NCBI GenBank assembly: GCA_020057985.1
Contig: JAGVEU010000393.1
Coordinates: 1 to 9,675, forward strand
Length of the DNA: 9,675 bases
Origin: Calditrichota bacterium
Lineage (GTDB): Bacteria; Electryoneota; RPQS01
Reading direction: 5' to 3'
Below, one piece after another: positions 1 through 6,278 of the stretch. Under the pieces are notes generated by a model. It was not told the DNA's origin. It was given only the letters and a program-made list of their open reading frames with translations, and made no database searches. Made by a program: the position numbers and the translations under genes. The number at the start of each line of letters is the position of its first letter. The stretch's first letter is position 1.

Positions 1-2
1 CC

Positions 3-482
3 TTCGGCAGTCTCGATCATGAGCGATGGATGCGCGAGGCCTTGCAGGAGGCCGCCAAAGCTGAGGCAAAGGGAGAGGTTCCGATAGGTTGTGTGATTGT
101 GCAGGGCGGATTGGCGGTCATTGGGCGCGGGCACAATCAGACAGAATCGCTGCAAGATCCCACGGCTCATGCAGAAATGCTGGCGATCACGTCGGCGGCA
201 AATTCACTCGGCAGCCGGCGATTACTGGATTGCACGTTGTATGTTACTTTGGAGCCCTGTGCCATGTGCGCCGGGGCTATTGTGCTTTCAAGAGTGCCGA
301 CGGTTGTGTATGGAGCTACCGATCCGAAGGCTGGAGCCGTGCGGACGCTTTACGATCTGTTAAATGACTCACGATTGAATCATACCGCTGAAGTGATCAC
401 GGGTGTACTGGGCGATGAGTGCAGCGCGATCCTCTCCGATTTTTTTTCAACACTGAGAGTAGCCAAAAAGAATGGGCAGTGA
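3..482 (+). CDS. tadA: tRNA-specific adenosine deaminase TadA (5' end cut by window)
   Basis: TadA deaminates adenosine to inosine at the wobble position (A34) of tRNA-Arg(ACG) in the cytoplasm. The sequence shows the full cytidine/adenosine deaminase core. Numbering from the ATG at 30, the zinc/catalytic motif HAE is at residues 47-49 (context DPTAHAEM) and the second zinc motif PCAMC is at 76-80 (context LEPCAMCAG). The C-terminal LLSDFF-like helix is also present. The frame stays open to the left edge, and the codons before the ATG at 30 read SLDHERW, which matches the conserved N-terminal helix of TadA (D-H-x-x-W-M-R-x-A-L). The true start is therefore probably just outside the window, not at 30. 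The stop overlaps the next gene by 11 nt, which suggests co-transcription. CDA-fold relatives such as guanine deaminase are possible but fit less well. Family assignment is very secure. Confidence 0.95.
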   Translation, partial: FGSLDHERWMREALQEAAKAEAKGEVPIGCVIVQGGLAVIGRGHNQTESLQDPTAHAEMLAITSAANSLGSRRLLDCTLYVTLEPCAMCAGAIVLSRVPTVVYGATDPKAGAVRTLYDLLNDSRLNHTAEVITGVLGDECSAILSDFFSTLRVAKKNGQ

Positions 483-1734
483 GATAGTTGCCCGATTTGC
501 GAAGAAGATCACGCGTGCATGGTCAGAGGGTAAGCTCCGGCGTAAGGCACGCTCATTTCTGTATCGCAAGCTGATTGTACCGATTAGACTGCAGTGGCGC
601 GTCGCAAGAGCTTTAGCGAAGCTGGACAAATCGGACCGACGACTTTCTGTTGCTGACGGCTTTTGCGATCATCGGAGGCGTAGCGATCATCATAGGTCAA
701 GTCCGGAGCATCTTCACCGAATCATTAAGGCGTATAAAGCGTCGAAAAAGGCACAAGAAGATGCTGCCCCACCGTTTCGGATTCGCGGTCTTTGGCACGA
801 GTGGATTCAGGCAAACTTCCAGCGGCTTATCAACGCACTCTCAACCGAAGACACTTATGCACTTTCGGTCTTGCTCGATAATTTCAATCGTGAACAATTT
901 ACGGTAGGACTTGGCACAGGATATGAGAATTTTATCAAGTACCGAGGATTGAATACAAGGCGATACTACTTGAGGACTATCTGGTGTGACTACAGGGACA
1001 AGTTGCTTGCTCACGGATTCAACCTTCAACAAGCTCATTCTCCTCTAGTCGGCAATCCGGCAGGACTCCTACTTAATGACGATGTTATTCAGATAGATAC
1101 TTTTCGCCACATCTACCATGCAATTGAGATGCAGGATTGGTTACGCGACTGCTCAAATTCAATCATTGTGGAAATCGGGGGTGGCTATGGAGACCAAGCT
1201 TACCAAACCATCCATATGTGCGAAGGTAGAATTGCAAAGTATGTTGTGTTTGACATTCCTGAAGTCGCAGCGATTGCATCATACTTCCTTCTGTCAGCAC
1301 TTCCCAACAAACGAATTCGTCTTTTCGGAGAGGGTTCTGTTTCGATAGAATGCTGCGAGGAATACGATGTGGCTGTGTTTCCTCATTACGCGAGTACCAG
1401 TCTGCCGGACTGCTCGGTAGACTTGTTTCACAATTCCTGCAGCTTTACCGAAATGGATAGCGCATCATCTTCTGAGTATCTGCGGATCATTGAGCGTAGC
1501 TGCAAGCGTTTTTTTTCGCATGTCAATCACGAGCTACCCTTCGAATTCCAGAACCACGATGGGTCAAAGTCAGTCAATATTATCGGTTCTAGATTGATTC
1601 CAGATCCCAAGCGATTTAAGAGGCTATTCAAGAAACCTCGGGTGTTCGAATTACCTGAGGATAGACTCGCAGGCGCGACTGCCTTCGAATATCTTTATAC
1701 CCGCGTGAATTCCGCTGAAATAGGTGATAGATAG
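472..1734 (+). CDS. Putative sugar O-methyltransferase (class I SAM-dependent)
   Basis: A 420-residue protein that looks like the 'putative sugar O-methyltransferase' group often found in polysaccharide loci; it would transfer a methyl group from SAM to a sugar hydroxyl. Residues 1-60 are strongly basic. A helical region around 85-150 contains an HRIIKAY segment and a DNFNREQFTVGLG segment typical of this group. The SAM-binding motif I is VEIGGGYGD (233-241) and motif II is FDIPE (260-264). The conserved DLFHNSCSFTEM stretch is at 317-328. The ATG at 472 lies inside the end of tadA (11-nt overlap) with only a weak GAGAG upstream. The stop is one base before the next gene's start. Residues about 56-82 are unusually rich in His and Arg and may mark a local frame problem (see findings). 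The sugar substrate cannot be read from the sequence. Confidence 0.8.
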   Translation: MGSEIVARFAKKITRAWSEGKLRRKARSFLYRKLIVPIRLQWRVARALAKLDKSDRRLSVADGFCDHRRRSDHHRSSPEHLHRIIKAYKASKKAQEDAAPPFRIRGLWHEWIQANFQRLINALSTEDTYALSVLLDNFNREQFTVGLGTGYENFIKYRGLNTRRYYLRTIWCDYRDKLLAHGFNLQQAHSPLVGNPAGLLLNDDVIQIDTFRHIYHAIEMQDWLRDCSNSIIVEIGGGYGDQAYQTIHMCEGRIAKYVVFDIPEVAAIASYFLLSALPNKRIRLFGEGSVSIECCEEYDVAVFPHYASTSLPDCSVDLFHNSCSFTEMDSASSSEYLRIIERSCKRFFSHVNHELPFEFQNHDGSKSVNIIGSRLIPDPKRFKRLFKKPRVFELPEDRLAGATAFEYLYTRVNSAEIGDR

Positions 1735-1735
1735 A

Positions 1736-3424
1736 ATGGCCAAGACTGATTTTTCCGAACAAGCGGAGTTGATTCGCAACCGACTGGTGGAACGTGCTGC
1801 ACAGAATTGTCCGTTCTGGCATACGCCGTTCTTTCCGGTGTCGCGTGCGAATGCCGGTTGTTTGCTCATTGGCCAACTGCTGGGCAAGCTTCCTGTTGAG
1901 GATGCCAGAGCGCTTGCGTGTGCGATTGTTGCTGAACAGAATGAAGACGGATCCTGGTCTAAGCTCGCTGGACACAAAGGCGATCTATCGTTAACTCTTG
2001 AAGTTGTGCAGGCATTGTCAGTTGCTCGTTCTACGAGTGTTGAAGCTGCGCTTGGCAAGGCGGTGAGCTGGCTGGAGACACACAGGGGAACAGAACGGAT
2101 TGAGCCGGAGACAATGCTACTGCTTGGAGCTTTGACAGAACCATCGGCTACAGGCAATTTTTCTCTCCGGACAAGATTGCTTGCGTTATTTGATTCAGTA
2201 AAAATTGCATTGCGTCGCGATGTTGGCTCATCGAGCTTTGATCCGATGCTGAACTTGCTTCGCAAATCAAAAGCAGAAGCCCACGGCCAGTATCAGATAC
2301 TCTTGCAAACACAGCGCGACGATGGGTCATGGAACGGATCATCGCGTACGACCGTGTTTGCCTTGGTGACGCTCAAACATGCGGGTCTGCCGATTGAGGA
2401 TTCTGCTTTTGAACGCGGCTGGAGGTATTTGCGCAGTCAGCAGGAGTGGAACAGCGACGGACTGGCGCTGAATCCCTGCGATGTTTCCAATCTGATTCAC
2501 GCGACGGCAGTGCGAGCCTTGATGGCAGGTGATGATGACTCGGATTTGGTGGCGGGCAGCGCGCTCTCGCTTCTACATCAGGCTCGAGGCAGCGGCGGCT
2601 GGGGAGTGGGCGGACTATCACCGACGGATTTATTCACCACTGCGATTGCACTTGATGCTCTGAGCTTTGTGGGAGATCTGCCGCTGGAAACCGCATGGAC
2701 GCGAAGGCGAGCGGTGTATCTTTTATTGCGAACTCAGCTTCGGGACGGCGGTTGGCCATTGTATCCGATTGAAAAGCCGGGCATGATTGCAGAACTATAT
2801 CACCGGATTCGGAGCAGCGTGGATGTAACGGCGCTTGCCGTTCAAGCTCTGGCTTACAACCAGCAACTTGATCCTGCGGTGAAGAAGCAACTTGACAAGG
2901 GAGTTCGATTTCTGCTGAAACGACAGAGACGGAATGGACTATGGGAGAGTGATGTGGTCGGCTCGACGCTATTTGCCACCTCGCGTTCGATTGAAGCGTT
3001 ATCCGCGTTGCAGCATTCAAACTATGCACCGATTCAGAGTGCGGTGAGGAGACTCCTGGCCCTGCAGAATAAAGATGGCGGATGGGGCGAGAAAATCACC
3101 GGTGAATCCAAAGGAATGGTTTCTACAGAGTCGAATCCACTGCATACAGCGTGTGTAGTTCGTGCGCTTCAAGCTGTGCCGCAGCCTCCGGTGGAAGCCA
3201 TCTACCGCGCACGGAGGTACTTGGAACGGTCACTCGATGATTCCGGTCTGCTGTGGACAACGGATGTTCCGGCCATGCCGCTTCCGTTCAACGAGGATCT
3301 GGCCGGACTGCATGACTTGACCACACTTTGGGCGCTGGAAGCATGGTCACCACTGGGCGAGACGGCCAACCCTCGAGGACGTTTCCTGCGCAAGTCGAGA
3401 GGAATTTTTGAGGGGAACAAGTAG
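1736..3424 (+). CDS. Squalene-hopene-cyclase-like repeat protein (PTOS repeats), DXDD motif not seen
   Basis: A 562-residue all-helical protein with prenyltransferase/squalene-oxidase (QW-type) repeats. Visible repeat cores include EQNEDGSW, QTQRDDGSW, ARGSGGWG, RTQLRDGGW, KRQRRNGLW and LQNKDGGWGE. The order in the C-terminal half (DGGWP, then VDVTALAVQAL at about 362, then a G-W-E segment, then QNKDGGWGE with a following STESNPLHTACVV) follows squalene-hopene cyclases. The DXDDTA proton-donor motif of class II cyclases is not visible: the nearest candidates are SVDVTA (about 361-366) and TDLFTTA (about 297-303). No signal peptide or obvious membrane helix. I chose the ATG at 1736 over the GTG at 1724 because AGGTGA (1722-1727) sits 8 nt upstream of it. 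The gene starts one nt after the methyltransferase stop, so the two are surely co-transcribed. It could be a diverged cyclase, a non-catalytic helical barrel, or a cyclase with an unfamiliar acid. Fold is confident; activity is unknown. Confidence 0.8.
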   Translation: MAKTDFSEQAELIRNRLVERAAQNCPFWHTPFFPVSRANAGCLLIGQLLGKLPVEDARALACAIVAEQNEDGSWSKLAGHKGDLSLTLEVVQALSVARSTSVEAALGKAVSWLETHRGTERIEPETMLLLGALTEPSATGNFSLRTRLLALFDSVKIALRRDVGSSSFDPMLNLLRKSKAEAHGQYQILLQTQRDDGSWNGSSRTTVFALVTLKHAGLPIEDSAFERGWRYLRSQQEWNSDGLALNPCDVSNLIHATAVRALMAGDDDSDLVAGSALSLLHQARGSGGWGVGGLSPTDLFTTAIALDALSFVGDLPLETAWTRRRAVYLLLRTQLRDGGWPLYPIEKPGMIAELYHRIRSSVDVTALAVQALAYNQQLDPAVKKQLDKGVRFLLKRQRRNGLWESDVVGSTLFATSRSIEALSALQHSNYAPIQSAVRRLLALQNKDGGWGEKITGESKGMVSTESNPLHTACVVRALQAVPQPPVEAIYRARRYLERSLDDSGLLWTTDVPAMPLPFNEDLAGLHDLTTLWALEAWSPLGETANPRGRFLRKSRGIFEGNK

Positions 3425-3425
3425 C

Positions 3426-3443
3426 GCCATAGCTTGCTATGGC
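3426..3443. repeat. Perfect 8-bp inverted repeat directly after the cyclase-like gene
   Basis: GCCATAGC (3426-3433) and GCTATGGC (3436-3443) are exact reverse complements separated by TT. In RNA this would form a 7-bp stem with a CTTG loop. It begins two bases after the stop codon at 3422-3424 and ends nine bases before the AAGGAG of the next gene. No T-run follows, so it does not look like a standard intrinsic terminator. It could be an mRNA-end stabiliser, a processing site, or a protein-binding site. Confidence 0.5.
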
Positions 3444-3462
3444 TGTAGAACGAAGGAGAAAC

Positions 3463-3744
3463 ATGTTCATCCTCATGTCTATTCATCATCCGAAGCTAGA
3501 ATATGAAGCGGCGCTGATTGACTCCATGCATCGCTACGGTGCGGCGATTCGCGGCAAACAAGGACTTAGGGCAATTCACACACTGAAGGATGAGCGATCT
3601 AATCGCCTCGTTGGGCTTGCGATCTTCTATTCCAAAGCTGATTTCGAGCGTCTTGCACCCATCGCCCGCGCCGCCGTGAAGGATGATCCCTTTGATGTCT
3701 GGGAAGAAGCTGAGATTGATGGGTTGATGTTGGGGGAAGTGTAA
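3463..3744 (+). CDS. Small conserved-type protein, probably dimeric alpha/beta barrel (ABM/EthD-like)
   Basis: A 93-residue soluble protein. The pattern is a first strand (MFILMSIHHP), a helix with a YGAAIRGKQGL end, a strand with charged turn (RAIHTLKDERSNRLVGLAIFY), a second helix (SKADFERLAPIARAAVKDDPF), and a last acidic strand. This matches ferredoxin-like dimeric alpha/beta-barrel proteins of the antibiotic-biosynthesis-monooxygenase/EthD/YCII type, but no catalytic residues can be named. The ATG at 3463 is preceded by AAGGAG at 3453-3458; an upstream in-frame ATG at 3439 lies inside the palindrome and has no ribosome binding site. It is 38 nt after the cyclase-like gene and 17 nt before the DsrE gene, so probably in one transcript. 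Function unassigned. Confidence 0.7.
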   Translation: MFILMSIHHPKLEYEAALIDSMHRYGAAIRGKQGLRAIHTLKDERSNRLVGLAIFYSKADFERLAPIARAAVKDDPFDVWEEAEIDGLMLGEV

Positions 3745-3761
3745 GAAAATAACGATACTTT

Positions 3762-4097
3762 ATGTCCAAGACCATCCTCATCACCAGCGAATTCCTCGGC
3801 AGGGGGGACGACGAACTCGGAGCCAAGCTCATGGCTTCGTTTCTGCGGACACTGCTTACAGCGGAGGAGAAACCGGATAGGATTGTGTTTTACAATTACG
3901 GAGTGAAATTGCTGACGGAGGGCACGGCGACAAGCGAGATTCTGGCGGAACTAAACAAGTCTGGTGTGCAGCTCATTGCGTGCGGCACGTGCGTTGGCTT
4001 CTTTGGACTTGACGACGCAATTCCAAAGCAGCACGTGAGCAACATGCAGGAGATTGTGACCCTCCTCGTGCACTCGGATAACGTCGTGACTGTGTAG
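3762..4097 (+). CDS. DsrE-family sulfurtransferase-like protein (YedF C-terminal-domain type)
   Basis: A 111-residue protein matching the C-terminal DsrE domain of the 'sulfurtransferase-like selenium metabolism protein YedF' group. Diagnostic stretches are GRGDDELG (13-20), the P-D-R-I-V-F-Y-N-Y-G-V-K-L segment (38-50), LIACGTC with Cys74 and Cys77, and SNMQEIV (93-99). DsrE proteins bind or relay sulfur (possibly selenium) on cysteine persulfides in the cytoplasm. Canonical YedF has an N-terminal TusA-like domain with a CPxP motif, which is absent here, and no TusA gene is seen nearby. No recognisable Shine-Dalgarno precedes the ATG (upstream sequence is A/T-rich), so translation may depend on the gene 17 nt upstream. 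Family is secure; the physiological role is inference. Confidence 0.85.
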   Translation: MSKTILITSEFLGRGDDELGAKLMASFLRTLLTAEEKPDRIVFYNYGVKLLTEGTATSEILAELNKSGVQLIACGTCVGFFGLDDAIPKQHVSNMQEIVTLLVHSDNVVTV

Positions 4098-4158
4098 CCG
4101 CCGGAAGGCAAATCAATCAGTTGGAAAACATGATTTAACCGTACAAGGAGTAACAATC

Positions 4159-4977
4159 ATGGATCAGTACAGATCAACTCTGAGTAGACGAAGTCTTGCC
4201 GGCATCGGCATCGGTATCGTCATTCTCATAGTGGCATTCCGCACATTCACCGTGATCCCGGCCGGGCACGTGGGCGTAGTGGACCTGTTCGGACGAGTCC
4301 CGTCTATGACGCTGAAACCGGGCATCAACTTCCGCAACCCCCTGGCCAACATCCACAAGTTCTCGGTCAAGACTCAGGAAATGAAGGAAGTGATGACCGT
4401 TCCCTCGAAGGAGGGTCTGTCCGTTCAGCTCGAAGTGTCCGTGCTTTTTCATCTTGATCCCGACAAAACGGCGGAGGTTTACAAGTCCATCGGCCCCGAC
4501 TACAAGGGCATTATTTTGGAGCCCAATTTCCGTTCCATTACCCGGGGCGTGACCGCCACCTATGACGCCCGCGCACTCTACACGTCGGAGCGCGAGCAAC
4601 TTGCCCAGCAGATTCAGGTACTGCTTGAAGCGACGGTTGGACCGCGCGGCATCGCCATCGAAGCCACTCCCTTGAGACAGGTCGGACTTCCACCCAAACT
4701 CACGGCAGCCATCGAAGAGAAACTGCAGGCCGAGCAGGAGAGTCAGCGGATGGAATTCGTGCTGCGGAAGGAGGGATTCGAAGCCGACCGCAAGCGCATT
4801 GAAGCGCGGGGCATCGCCGATTTTCAGAAGATTGTCAGCGAAGGCTTGACCCCGCAGTTTCTGCGCTGGAAGGGCATCGAGGCCACGGAGAAACTTGCCG
4901 CATCGCCCAACGCAAAAACCGTCGTCATCGGCTCGGGCAAGGATGGTCTTCCCCTGATTCTTGGCGGAAGCAATTGA
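4159..4977 (+). CDS. Prohibitin-type SPFH/Band 7 membrane protein
   Basis: A 272-residue membrane-anchored SPFH protein. A hydrophobic anchor lies at about residues 13-28, followed by the start of the SPFH domain (TVIPAGHVGVVDLFGRV, 31-47). The domain continues through the KPGINF turn (53-58), the M-x-V-P-S-K-E-G-L strand (79-87) and the EPNFRSITRGVTATYDA region (121-137), where prohibitins are most conserved. A charged helix rich in E, Q, R and K (about 181-226) is a likely coiled coil. The end contains a short hydrophobic VVIGSG...LPLILGG tail. Such proteins form large ring or cage assemblies in membranes and often regulate membrane proteases or membrane domains; no FtsH or NfeD partner is visible here. 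AAGGAG (4145-4150) lies 8 nt before the ATG. Length is normal for a prohibitin. It may be the last gene of the upstream transcript or have its own promoter. Confidence 0.9.
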   Translation: MDQYRSTLSRRSLAGIGIGIVILIVAFRTFTVIPAGHVGVVDLFGRVPSMTLKPGINFRNPLANIHKFSVKTQEMKEVMTVPSKEGLSVQLEVSVLFHLDPDKTAEVYKSIGPDYKGIILEPNFRSITRGVTATYDARALYTSEREQLAQQIQVLLEATVGPRGIAIEATPLRQVGLPPKLTAAIEEKLQAEQESQRMEFVLRKEGFEADRKRIEARGIADFQKIVSEGLTPQFLRWKGIEATEKLAASPNAKTVVIGSGKDGLPLILGGSN

Positions 4978-5075
4978 GAGTGCGCATGTGTTCAGAACTG
5001 AATCATTACCGTGTGTTCGGACGCAGCGGTCTTCGCAAGTCACCGTGCTGATGAGCGCAGAGAATGTTGTAACCA

Positions 5076-5081
5076 TATAAT
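5076..5081 (+). promoter_or_regulatory. Possible -10 element (TATAAT)
   Basis: A perfect TATAAT lies 61 nt upstream of the ATG at 5143, in the only sizeable gap between the SPFH gene and the membrane paralogues. No convincing -35 hexamer is found 16-19 bp upstream, so this is weak. If real, the transcript would start near 5088 and its leader would consist almost entirely of the hairpin repeat at 5099-5136. Confidence 0.3.
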
Positions 5082-5098
5082 CGAAGCGAGGACGAAGA

Positions 5099-5136
5099 CC
5101 CCCCCTTTTATCCCCCCACTACTTATGGAGGGAGAA
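5099..5136 (+). repeat. C/G-run hairpin repeat, copy 1 (right arm doubles as Shine-Dalgarno)
   Basis: C7 (5099-5105), TTTTAT, C6 (5112-5117), ACTACTTA, then GGAGGGAGA. This matches the layout of the copies at 6815 and 7668 but with a diverged loop and right arm. CCCCCCA (5112-5118) can pair with TGGAGGG (5126-5132) with one C-A mismatch and a 7-nt loop. The purine arm GGAGGGAGA lies 7-16 nt upstream of the ATG at 5143 and is the only Shine-Dalgarno candidate for that gene, so the fold would mask the ribosome binding site. Confidence 0.7.
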
Positions 5137-5142
5137 TTTAAA

Positions 5143-5535
5143 ATGAACACCCCCCTCATTATCAAGCTCGGTTTATTCGGAGTCATCATGGGAGTGGCTT
5201 CGCTCTTCGGTGGCACACGCGGAATTGAGGCACTCTGCTGGGCAATTATTTTACTCTATAGCGCTTGGCTTATTGGCAAGCGGGCGTCGGCCAGACCGTT
5301 TCTTCATGGACTCTACTCCGGTGGACTGGCCGCGCTGATGCATTCACTGATTCAGGTTGCATTCATGAATACCTACCTTGCTCACAATTCTGAAGCAGCG
5401 AATCAGAGCGAGATTCCCGGCGGGTTAAGTATTTGTGTGTTCTACTTGCTGATCGCGCCAGTGATTGCCGTGATTGCAGGTTCAGTGCTTGGATTGTTCT
5501 CTCTTGGCGCATTCAAACTAATGCACCGCAAGTAG
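5143..5535 (+). CDS. Small membrane protein, tandem paralogue A
   Basis: A 130-residue, very hydrophobic protein with four likely membrane segments, at about residues 6-23, 28-46, 57-76 and 99-124. I do not recognise the family. The central segment FLHGLYSGG (53-61), SLI (68-70) and TYLAHNSEAA (77-86) matches the next gene at the same residue positions (FKHGFWTGA, SLI, TYIANNASAA), so the two are duplicates that have diverged. The ATG at 5143 is chosen because the strongly purine-rich GGAGGGAGA lies just upstream; the open frame extends back to 5011 but that extension would translate the repeat. It is 165 nt after the SPFH gene and 51 nt before its paralogue. A role together with the SPFH protein is possible only by neighbourhood. 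Confidence 0.75.
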   Translation: MNTPLIIKLGLFGVIMGVASLFGGTRGIEALCWAIILLYSAWLIGKRASARPFLHGLYSGGLAALMHSLIQVAFMNTYLAHNSEAANQSEIPGGLSICVFYLLIAPVIAVIAGSVLGLFSLGAFKLMHRK

Positions 5536-5586
5536 CGTTTCTTTTTTGATTTCCGATTTCGGATTTTTTCTGACACAGGAGGTTGT

Positions 5587-6048
5587 ATGCGCTGGTCAGT
5601 CATTTTTTCGGTGATCGCGGCAAGCATTGCGCTTGGAATCGTGAATCTACTTGGTCTCTTCGGAGACGTTGGATGGTGGTTTGGGATCATTACCTCAATG
5701 GTGCTGTCGCTGATCCTATGCTATTTCCTGAATAATCAGTTCTTCAAGCATGGTTTCTGGACCGGCGCGATTTCGGGGATCATTAATTCGCTGATCATGT
5801 GGTACTTCTACGACACGTATATAGCGAATAACGCCTCAGCAGCGGAAGCAATGACCAAAGCGCCCGGCGTGGACATGCGTTCGATCACGTTGTATACGTC
5901 GCCGCTAAGCGCTGCCGTCGGAGGGCTAATCATGGGAGTGTTCACTCTGATCTTCGGAAAACTGTTGGGAAAGGCTGCGACCGAAGAGAAGCCACTCGCA
6001 CCACCAGCAGCAACCACAGACCAGACGGATCAGACTCAACAGAGTTGA
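5587..6048 (+). CDS. Small membrane protein, tandem paralogue B
   Basis: A 153-residue membrane protein with about four hydrophobic segments (roughly 4-24, 29-48, 56-75 and 101-127). A polar, Pro/Gln/Thr-rich tail of about 25 residues follows, probably exposed and disordered. AGGAGG (5577-5582) sits 4 nt before the ATG, giving a clear start. The motif block F53-x-H55-G56, S68-L69-I70, T77-Y78-I79-A80 and A85-A86 is shared position by position with the preceding gene, including the loop between helices 3 and 4. The paralogues differ most at the N-terminus and in the extra tail of this one. Family not recognised; no catalytic motif seen. The conserved H-G and D/N-T-Y residues may face each other in a membrane pocket, but that is guesswork. 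Confidence 0.8.
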   Translation: MRWSVIFSVIAASIALGIVNLLGLFGDVGWWFGIITSMVLSLILCYFLNNQFFKHGFWTGAISGIINSLIMWYFYDTYIANNASAAEAMTKAPGVDMRSITLYTSPLSAAVGGLIMGVFTLIFGKLLGKAATEEKPLAPPAATTDQTDQTQQS

Positions 6049-6116
6049 CAGATTTCGGACTGCGCAGATCCGATTTCGATCTTGGATTTTCAGTTTTCAG
6101 TTTTCGATTTTTCTTC

Positions 6117-6204
6117 GGAGAGGTGGCAGAGTGGTCGAATGCGGCGGCCTCGAAAGCCGTTGTACTGCTTGTCGGTACCGGGGGTTCGAATCCCTCCCTC
6201 TTCG
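6117..6204 (+). tRNA. tRNA-Ser(CGA)
   Basis: An 88-nt class II tRNA. The acceptor stem GGAGAGG (6117-6123) pairs with CCTCTTC (6197-6203, one G-U), with discriminator G at 6204 as usual for serine tRNAs. The anticodon stem GCGGC/GCCGT encloses loop CTCGAAA, giving anticodon CGA (6151-6153), which reads UCG. A long variable arm follows (6161-6179). The T arm is GGGGG-TTCGAAT-CCCTC. The 3' CCA is not encoded: CAACAT follows the discriminator. An overlapping open frame across this region is a tRNA translation artefact. Confidence 0.95.
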
Positions 6205-6249
6205 CAACATTGATTCTCGGTTGGGTCACCATATACTTACTCTAAAAAA

Positions 6250-6278
6250 GGATCACAGGCGGGTCACCGTCAGGTCAT
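6250..6278 (+). promoter_or_regulatory. Three direct heptamers with 11-bp period (Pho-box-like layout)
   Basis: GGATCAC (6250-6256), GGGTCAC (6261-6267) and AGGTCAT (6272-6278) are separated by exactly 4 bp each, so one repeat per helical turn. A further isolated GGGTCACC is at 6223-6230. A GATAAT hexamer (6293-6298), a plausible -10, lies 14 bp downstream and 30 bp before the DinB-like start codon. Seven-bp repeats with 4-bp gaps are the arrangement of PhoB and related OmpR-family response-regulator sites, although the heptamers match CTGTCAT only partly. Which regulator would bind is unknown. Confidence 0.35.

Noticed and set aside
1651..2265. 204-codon minus-strand open frame
   Set aside because: Antisense to the start of the cyclase-like gene; Ser/Arg-rich composition typical of a shadow frame.
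4174..5076. 300-codon open frame on the minus strand across the SPFH gene
   Set aside because: It mirrors a well-conserved SPFH gene with a clear ribosome binding site on the plus strand; its translation shows no recognisable fold and its length follows from the codon use of the plus-strand gene.
5011..5142. N-terminal extension of membrane paralogue A back to 5011
   Set aside because: The extension would translate the C/G-run repeat (TPPFIPPLL) and lacks a ribosome binding site; the ATG at 5143 has a strong purine-rich site and starts the hydrophobic segment.
5552..5569. TCCGA-TT-TCGGA followed by six T as an intrinsic terminator
   Set aside because: The stem is only five base pairs with a two-base loop, too weak to call; it may be part of a low-complexity tract.
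6045..6245. 66-codon plus-strand open frame ending in GTGGSNPSLFA-like sequence
   Set aside because: This is the familiar false translation of a tRNA-Ser gene and overlaps tRNA-Ser(CGA).
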